DNA of 64,000 bases from Acidobacteriota bacterium (GTDB taxonomy: Bacteria; Acidobacteriota; Blastocatellia; Pyrinomonadales; Pyrinomonadaceae), in assembly GCA_023389035.1 (NCBI GenBank), contig JAEWFC010000031.1, positions 62,001-126,000 of the forward strand, given 5' to 3'. Position 1 is the stretch's first letter. Every line of letters starts with the position of its first letter. The position numbers and the translations under genes were made by a program. The notes under the pieces were generated by a model that saw only the letters and a program-made list of their open reading frames with translations, did no database searches and had not been told where the DNA came from. Shown here in pieces: positions 59,383 to 64,000 of the stretch.

Positions 59383-60405
59383 ATGACGTTTTCGGCAAAA
59401 CGGGTTAAATTGGGCTTGCTCGCGGCTACGATGGGCGTTTTCGCGCTATGGATGGTACTGGGCGCGGTGGCAAAGACATCGGGCAGCACGGCGATCGTCG
59501 TCCAGGATGGAATTCCACTGGGCGATGACCGGTATGTCGGCAGCGAAACTTGCGCGGCCTGCCATGATACCCAATCAAAGCATTTCAACGACACCAAGCA
59601 CGGCAAGCTGCAGAACATTTCCGACTGGAAGGATAAGGTGGTCGGCTGCGAGTCGTGCCATGGCCCCGGAAAAGAACACGTTGAGGGCGGCGGCGACGTG
59701 ACAAAGATCATCTCGTTCAAGCGACTCGATGCAAAGACGGCGTCAGAAACGTGTCTTGCGTGCCACGCCGGTAAAGAAAACCACAACAACTTTCGACGCG
59801 GCGATCATTTTCGCAATAACGTCGGCTGTAACGAGTGCCACACCGCACACGGCCCTGAGCCCGCGAACTTTCGTCCCGGTTCGGGCACGTTCGTCGGCGA
59901 CATAGCTGCACAAAAGCCCGGCCAGGCAACGAAAGCAATGCTTCGCTCAAATGAGCCGCAGCTTTGCATCGCATGTCATACCGAGACAAAGGCACAGTTC
60001 AGCAAACCGTTCCGCCATCGCGTGCTTGAGGGCTCGATGACCTGCAGCGACTGTCATAATCCGCATGGCGGCTTTGAGCAGCGACAGACAAAGCTTTCAG
60101 TTGGTGCTGACGCCTCATGCATTAAATGTCATACGAACAAGCAAGGCCCGTTCGTTTACGAACATGCTCCGCTAAAGCTTGAGGGCTGTGCATCGTGCCA
60201 CACGCCTCACGGATCTTCGAATCCAAAGATGCTGAAACGGAGCTCTGTCCGCCAGCTTTGTCTCGAATGCCACAGCAGCATCACCGAGCAACTCGCCCCG
60301 GATACACCGTCGTTCCATAACCAGGCGGTGCTCCGTTACCAGAACTGCACAACGTGCCATGTCACCATTCACGGATCGAACACAAGTTCCGCGTTCTTCA
60401 GATAG
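59383..60405 (+). CDS. DmsE/MtrA-family decahaem c-type cytochrome
   Basis: 340 residues with a signal anchor at 9-32 (GLLAATMGVFALWMVLGAVAKTS). Ten CXXCH haem sites are visible: CAACH, CESCH, CLACH, CNECH, CIACH, CSDCH, CIKCH, CASCH, CLECH and CTTCH. This is the count and size of DmsE/MtrA periplasmic decahaem proteins. It would sit inside the barrel encoded next and pass electrons between periplasm and outside. ATG follows GCGGAGG. The perfect Crp-type site 92 bases upstream suggests redox control. No outer-face cytochrome (MtrC-like) is encoded in the window. Confidence 0.93.
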   Translation: MTFSAKRVKLGLLAATMGVFALWMVLGAVAKTSGSTAIVVQDGIPLGDDRYVGSETCAACHDTQSKHFNDTKHGKLQNISDWKDKVVGCESCHGPGKEHVEGGGDVTKIISFKRLDAKTASETCLACHAGKENHNNFRRGDHFRNNVGCNECHTAHGPEPANFRPGSGTFVGDIAAQKPGQATKAMLRSNEPQLCIACHTETKAQFSKPFRHRVLEGSMTCSDCHNPHGGFEQRQTKLSVGADASCIKCHTNKQGPFVYEHAPLKLEGCASCHTPHGSSNPKMLKRSSVRQLCLECHSSITEQLAPDTPSFHNQAVLRYQNCTTCHVTIHGSNTSSAFFR

Positions 60406-60417
60406 AACGGAGGGTTT

Positions 60418-62448
60418 ATGAGTTTCCATATTCTTAAGGATCGCTCGATACTGTCTTTGCTCGGACTCGTTCTCGCTGCCGGTGTTTCGGTCTCGGCTCA
60501 AACACCTACGCCGACACCATCTGACGATACGGACGAGGGATACAAGGTCACGTCGACGATCGAACTCGGCGTCCGCGGCATGTCAGTAAATGGTGCGGAT
60601 AACAAGTACCGCAGCGACCTGAATTACCGGCCGGGATTCCGCGTTTTCGATTCAAGCTTTCTCGTCGAGAATAAAGAAGGAAAGATCTTTGATTCGGCAT
60701 TGATCACCTCTACCGGCTGGGGCGGCGATCCTTCGGGGATGTTCCGGTTCAATATGGAAAAGACAGGTATATACCGGTTCGATTCCAATCTTCGCCGGGT
60801 AAAGTACTTCAATTCGCTGAACAATCACGCCTTGGGCCAGCATGGGGCCAACACCGACCACAACTTCGGCGACCTAGACGTAACGATATTCCCCGAACGC
60901 GATCTTCGTTTCCGGTTTGGCTACTCATTTAACCGAACTGACGGCCCTGCCGGCTTCACTACTCGAGCCTACAGCGACGAGTTCGGCGTCCAATCGGATG
61001 TTGATAACGGTTCCGACGATCTTCGCTTGGGTGCGGATGCAAAGCTGTGGGGATTCAATCTCGGCTTCACATACGGCCATCGGAAATTCAGCGAGCGTAC
61101 ACGCTACTTCATCGACGGGCTGAACTTAGGAAACAACCCCACTAACAATCCACGGCTTTTCACCTTCGAACGGCTATACCCGATCGACGGACGCACCGAT
61201 TTTGGGCAGTTCCATGTTCAGCGTACGTTTGCTGAAAAAGTCGATTTCACGGCACGTTTCCTTTATTCGGTCACATCGTCAGACTTCAGCGTCGACGAGA
61301 GAATGACCGGCCGCGACAACTCTAACAATACGGTCGATCTCGATCAGTTCACGATCTTTGGCGACACAAAGCGGCCGCAGGCACGCGGCGATCTGGGTTT
61401 GACCTATCGCGTGACCAGTAAGTTCCGCATCGGAAATACATTCACGTACGACCAGTTCAGTATCAATGGCGGGAATGATTTTTTTGAGGAACTTCGCCGC
61501 CGCAACGCTGCCGGTACGGTACTTCCGACCGTCTTTACGAGCACCTTCGCACACCGCGTCACAGGTTATAAGCGTGCGACCAATCTGCTCGAAGGCGATT
61601 ATCAGGTCAACCGAAGATTTGGATTCAATATCGGCTACAGGTACACGCACCGAAGTGTTGATCTGGATGGACGAGACATTAATCGCATCAACAACTCGCT
61701 TACCGGGTTTACCGATACGTTCAAGAACTCGACCCACGGCGTGATCGCGGGCTTTACCGCTAAGCCGCTTAACAATTGGACCGTTTACGGCGACATCGAG
61801 CGCGGAAAGGCCGACAACGTCTTCACACGACTGGCCAATTACGACTTTACCAACTTCCGGCTGCGGACACGTGCGAGCTTTGACAAGGTAGGCTTTAGTG
61901 CCTCGTTCATCAGCAGAAGTAATGACAATCCTTCACGATCGATCGAGATACCGCCCCGTGATTTCACCGCAGAGACACGAAGCAAGACGTTCACAACGAG
62001 CGTAGATTGGGCGCCGATCCCTGAACTTTCGCTTGCGACCGGATACACCTATCAGCACCTGACAGCGGAAACTAACATAATCGTTCCCGTAGCAGGACAA
62101 CGACGGGAGGGTATCAGCGAATTCTACATTCGCGACAGCTATTTCTTTTTCGACGTGCACGCAACGCCGATAAAGCGTGTCTCGTTATTTGCCAGCTATC
62201 GAATAAACGACGACCGCGGCCAGGGCGATCGAGTCTCACTGCTGCCTGAGAACATAATCACCTCGTACCCGATGCAGATGCAGTCGCCTGAGGTACGGCT
62301 TGCGATAAGGCTTCATCGAATGGTCGACTGGAACTTGGGCTATCAGTACTACAACTACAAAGAACGCTTTGTGAACGCTCAGAACTACAACGCCCATCTG
62401 CCTTACACTTCGCTACGGTTCTATTTTGGCCGCTCCGCAGACCGCTAA
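60418..62448 (+). CDS. MtrB/PioB (DmsF)-family outer-membrane barrel, decahaem-associated
   Basis: 676 residues. Signal peptide with SLLGLVLAAGVSVSA (about 12-27). The mature protein has repeated amphipathic strands with alternating hydrophobic and aromatic residues (FGYSFNRTDGPAGFTTR, FNLGFTYGHRKF, FNIGYRYTHRSV, YGDIERGKADNVF) and ends YTSLRFYFGRSADR, with a penultimate aromatic motif (LRFYF) usual for outer-membrane barrels. The MtrB/PioB family forms a 26-strand pore around the decahaem protein. The N-terminal CxxC of Shewanella MtrB is absent. The gene is 12 bases downstream of the cytochrome gene, and a strong terminator follows. Confidence 0.9.
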   Translation: MSFHILKDRSILSLLGLVLAAGVSVSAQTPTPTPSDDTDEGYKVTSTIELGVRGMSVNGADNKYRSDLNYRPGFRVFDSSFLVENKEGKIFDSALITSTGWGGDPSGMFRFNMEKTGIYRFDSNLRRVKYFNSLNNHALGQHGANTDHNFGDLDVTIFPERDLRFRFGYSFNRTDGPAGFTTRAYSDEFGVQSDVDNGSDDLRLGADAKLWGFNLGFTYGHRKFSERTRYFIDGLNLGNNPTNNPRLFTFERLYPIDGRTDFGQFHVQRTFAEKVDFTARFLYSVTSSDFSVDERMTGRDNSNNTVDLDQFTIFGDTKRPQARGDLGLTYRVTSKFRIGNTFTYDQFSINGGNDFFEELRRRNAAGTVLPTVFTSTFAHRVTGYKRATNLLEGDYQVNRRFGFNIGYRYTHRSVDLDGRDINRINNSLTGFTDTFKNSTHGVIAGFTAKPLNNWTVYGDIERGKADNVFTRLANYDFTNFRLRTRASFDKVGFSASFISRSNDNPSRSIEIPPRDFTAETRSKTFTTSVDWAPIPELSLATGYTYQHLTAETNIIVPVAGQRREGISEFYIRDSYFFFDVHATPIKRVSLFASYRINDDRGQGDRVSLLPENIITSYPMQMQSPEVRLAIRLHRMVDWNLGYQYYNYKERFVNAQNYNAHLPYTSLRFYFGRSADR

Positions 62449-62474
62449 ATAGATCACCGAAAGTGAAATTAAAC

Positions 62475-62512
62475 GGGCTGTTCGGATATGATCCGGACAG
62501 CCCTTCTCTTTC
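62475..62512 (+). terminator. Strong intrinsic terminator of the cytochrome/barrel operon
   Basis: GGGCTGTTCGGAT pairs with ATCCGGACAGCCC (13 pairs, one G-U) around an ATG loop, followed by TTCTCTTTCG. It starts 26 bases after the barrel gene's stop codon. Confidence 0.85.
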
Positions 62513-62533
62513 GAATTTATCTTCCTTCACACC

Positions 62534-62586
62534 CCACCGGTTCCCGTTTACCTCTCAGGCGGAAACCCGACCGGTAGGGAGGGTGT
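62534..62586 (+). repeat. 53-bp repeat, copy 1
   Basis: Starts CCACCGGTTCC and ends AGGGAGGGTGT, with CTCAGGCGGAAACCCGACC in the middle. It recurs 86 bases later (62620-62672) with few changes, and a degenerate inverted copy lies at 62711-62750. Confidence 0.75.
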
Positions 62587-62619
62587 TCTTGATTCCCGTA
62601 CAAAAGGCACCATTGACTT

Positions 62620-62672
62620 CCACCGGTTCCTGCCTACCGCTCAGACGGAAACCCGACCTGTAGGGAGGGTGT
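62620..62672 (+). repeat. 53-bp repeat, copy 2
   Basis: Second copy of the repeat at 62534-62586, sharing CCACCGGTTCC, CGGAAACCCGACC and TAGGGAGGGTGT. The pair may belong to a dispersed intergenic family. Confidence 0.75.
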
Positions 62673-62710
62673 GCTTAGCAGCTCGTCAGATCAATCTAAA
62701 AGGTCTACCG

Positions 62711-62750
62711 CCCACCAACACCCTTGCTACCGCGCGGGTTTCAGCCTGCG
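62711..62750 (-). repeat. Degenerate inverted copy of the 53-bp repeat
   Basis: On the minus strand it reads CAGGCTGAAACCCGCGCGGT followed by AGCAAGGGTGTTGGTGG, recognisable as a diverged version of the two direct copies upstream. Confidence 0.5.
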
Positions 62751-62837
62751 TTTGCCGCGGCCGCGAAACCGCACAACGCCTCCCACATCCCCGAGTAGAA
62801 CTCAGGCGCAACAAGCCGTAAACCGAACCTTTTTTGC

Positions 62838-63084
62838 GTGAAAAGAGAGAAATGTCACGTAACAAAAGAGAAATGTCACGCGACAAAAGACAAAAGTCTC
62901 GTGACAAAAGACAAAAGTCTCATGACAAAAGACAAAAGTCTCGTGACAAAAGACAAAAGTCTCGTGGCAAAAGACAAAAGTCTCGTGACAAAAGAGAAAA
63001 GTCTCGTGACAAAAGAGAAAAGTCTCGTAACAAAAGAGCTATGTCACGCAACAAAAGAGCAAAGTCACGCAACAAAACCAAGAG
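62838..63084. repeat. 21-bp tandem repeat array, 11 units plus a partial
   Basis: Units of the form GTGACAAAAGACAAAAGTCTC are in perfect 21-base phase from 62838 to 63068, followed by a partial. The outer units (1, 2, 10, 11) end in GTCAC and the inner ones in GTCTC, so the array is symmetric in type. Because 21 is divisible by three, several frames stay open: VTKDKSL repeats (plus, from 62838), DKRQKSR repeats (plus, from 62852), and RDFCLLS repeats (minus). I see no ribosome-binding site or conserved flank that would decide for a gene; the array is the feature. Each unit contains GTC-TCGT-GAC and GAC-AAAA-GTC, two small inverted repeats. Confidence 0.85.
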
Positions 63085-63133
63085 TTTTTCGAGCCTTTTA
63101 CCCAATTCTCACATCCGGATGGGTCGGTCAGGC

Positions 63134-63162
63134 AAACGAAAGGCCGCCCGATCGGACGGCCT
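63134..63162 (-). terminator. Intrinsic terminator of the right-edge cytochrome gene
   Basis: On the minus strand AGGCCGTCC-GATC-GGGCGGCCT forms nine pairs (one G-U), followed by TTCGTTT. It lies 21 bases after the stop codon of the multihaem gene. Confidence 0.75.
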
Positions 63163-63182
63163 AAATGCTTTATCCATTAAAG

Positions 63183-64000
63183 TTACTGAGACACGGGCAT
63201 TTTGAACCGGACCCTGTCATAACCGCCGGTATGGCAATCGGCGCACTGGAATTTCGAGATGTCTCCGAGATTTAGCGGATGTGTAAAGGATCGATCGCCC
63301 TTATGGCAGGCCGCGCACTGCCAGGTGTTCTTGTCACCCAGGTTGACCGGATGCTGAAACGTGCCGCCCTCAGGCGTGAATGTGCGTCCACCAAAGGTCT
63401 GATCAAGCGTTGTATGGCAGATCGCGCAATCATTTCGGATCACCTGTCCATCGCGGCTGAAATGCTGGCCATCGTGACAGCGGAAACACCCCTGCGCATT
63501 GAAATGCCCGATGTTATCAATATGCGACGTCCAGTTAGTTTTCATTTCGGGGAAGAAATTCATTTGATAAAGCTGCTGGACCTCAGTGATAGCAGCCCGA
63601 ACGACGTCGCCGCGTGAACTGTAAACGTCCGGGTACGTCGTACGGTAATATTCATCCAGACGGCTGCCGATCGCCGCAACAGCTTCATCATTGGTAGAGT
63701 ATTCGGCCGAAAGTACTTCGACGGCTTTTGCCTTGATATACGGCAGCGTCGGGTCTATGCGTCCTGCCGTGAGAGCTGTGTCAACCGCCCGGCTGGGTGA
63801 ACGATATATGTGGGCAGGGCGATTATGGCAGTCGATGCAGTCCATCGTGCGCTGCGGCAATTGCCCGATCTGTTCAGCTGATAGAGCAGTGTCTTTCGCA
63901 ACGTACTCGACGACCTTTCCGCTGCGGTCGCGGAATCGCACCCACGGAATGTCCTGGCGTTTCTCGTCCGTGTAGGCGTAGGTGATCTCATTGGCGACAT
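63183..64000 (-). CDS. Multihaem c-type cytochrome, NapC/NirT-like or cytochrome c3-type, partial
   Basis: The reading frame is open to the right window edge, so the start lies outside; 272 codons are visible. Five CXXCH sites are in this part: CIDCH, CFRCH, CAICH, CAACH and CADCH. The segment MDCIDCHNRPAHIYRSPSRAVDTAL, in pieces, is a known motif of multihaem proteins with a NapC-like N-terminal part, which would be outside the window. The last two haem motifs are each followed by an HPLNLGD-type repeat. It would take electrons from quinol or pass them to periplasmic carriers, and could feed the decahaem conduit encoded nearby. Confidence 0.85.
   Translation of the reverse strand, partial: VANEITYAYTDEKRQDIPWVRFRDRSGKVVEYVAKDTALSAEQIGQLPQRTMDCIDCHNRPAHIYRSPSRAVDTALTAGRIDPTLPYIKAKAVEVLSAEYSTNDEAVAAIGSRLDEYYRTTYPDVYSSRGDVVRAAITEVQQLYQMNFFPEMKTNWTSHIDNIGHFNAQGCFRCHDGQHFSRDGQVIRNDCAICHTTLDQTFGGRTFTPEGGTFQHPVNLGDKNTWQCAACHKGDRSFTHPLNLGDISKFQCADCHTGGYDRVRFKMPVSQ

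Noticed and set aside
62686..62907. Minus-strand frame covering the inverted 53-bp repeat copy
   Set aside because: It joins a dispersed repeat to the 21-bp array, so it is open by chance in repeated sequence.
62838..63084. CRISPR array
   Set aside because: The units are contiguous 21-bp repeats without spacers, and no cas gene is present.

Overview
The window looks like chromosomal DNA of an Acidobacteriota, most likely class Blastocatellia (Pyrinomonadaceae-like). This is inferred from gene content only: lipoproteins with Asn/Thr-rich NTNT linkers, several exported subtilases, a caspase-like and a TPR-CHAT protein, BTAD and NtrC regulators, a divergent ECF-like sigma factor and multihaem cytochromes. 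The base composition is moderately GC-rich. I see no rRNA, tRNA, CRISPR array or transposase.

Region by region. 1-6.3 kb: a polysaccharide-export protein cut by the left edge, a small basic protein, two NarL/LuxR response regulators (one behind a good sigma-54 promoter match), an asparagine synthetase and a polyprenyl-phosphate glycosyltransferase. 6.4-9.1 kb: a lipid/polysaccharide ABC exporter followed by an apparent insertion bounded by a second copy of the exporter's last 22 codons. 9.3-17.4 kb: housekeeping genes, namely a NamZ-like muramidase, a YegP protein, succinate dehydrogenase sdhCAB with a trailing helical-repeat protein, malQ and a small lipoprotein. 17.7-28.1 kb: two exported subtilases with C-terminal SLH-like repeats, one carrying an octapeptide (ITLTGADG) array. 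They flank a P-loop ATPase and a large BTAD activator, and the intergenic regions carry CTCAA direct repeats spaced 11 bp, the arrangement known for SARP/BTAD operators. Two strongly structured putative RNAs with intrinsic terminators border this region.

28.1-35.1 kb: peptide ABC-transporter parts (binding protein and two permeases, no ATPases) and a cell-wall group (a protein with an M15-like C-terminus, an L,D-transpeptidase and an M23 peptidase). 35.3-45.2 kb is the most unusual locus: a divergent sigma factor, a membrane protein with anti-sigma-like topology, a small exported protein, a subtilase, a caspase-like peptidase and a TPR-CHAT protein, all co-directional and mostly with export signals. 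Three palindromes lie upstream. It reads as a sigma-controlled extracytoplasmic protease module.

45.4-53.1 kb: 2-oxoacid:ferredoxin oxidoreductase (korAB), an Fe-S/FAD oxidoreductase, an SQR-like flavoprotein and small genes. 53.3-58.8 kb: a PAS histidine kinase with a receiver domain, an NtrC regulator, then a tightly coupled set of tandem USP, a 64-residue protein and a Crp/Fnr regulator. 58.8-64 kb: a lone cyclic-nucleotide-binding-like domain, a decahaem cytochrome and its outer-membrane barrel (a DmsE/DmsF- or MtrAB-type electron conduit), a repeat-rich gap, and a multihaem cytochrome cut by the right edge. The Crp-type reading helix (SRETVxR) fits two TGTGA-N6-TCAC(A/G) palindromes placed before the conduit genes, so regulator and target can be linked from sequence alone.
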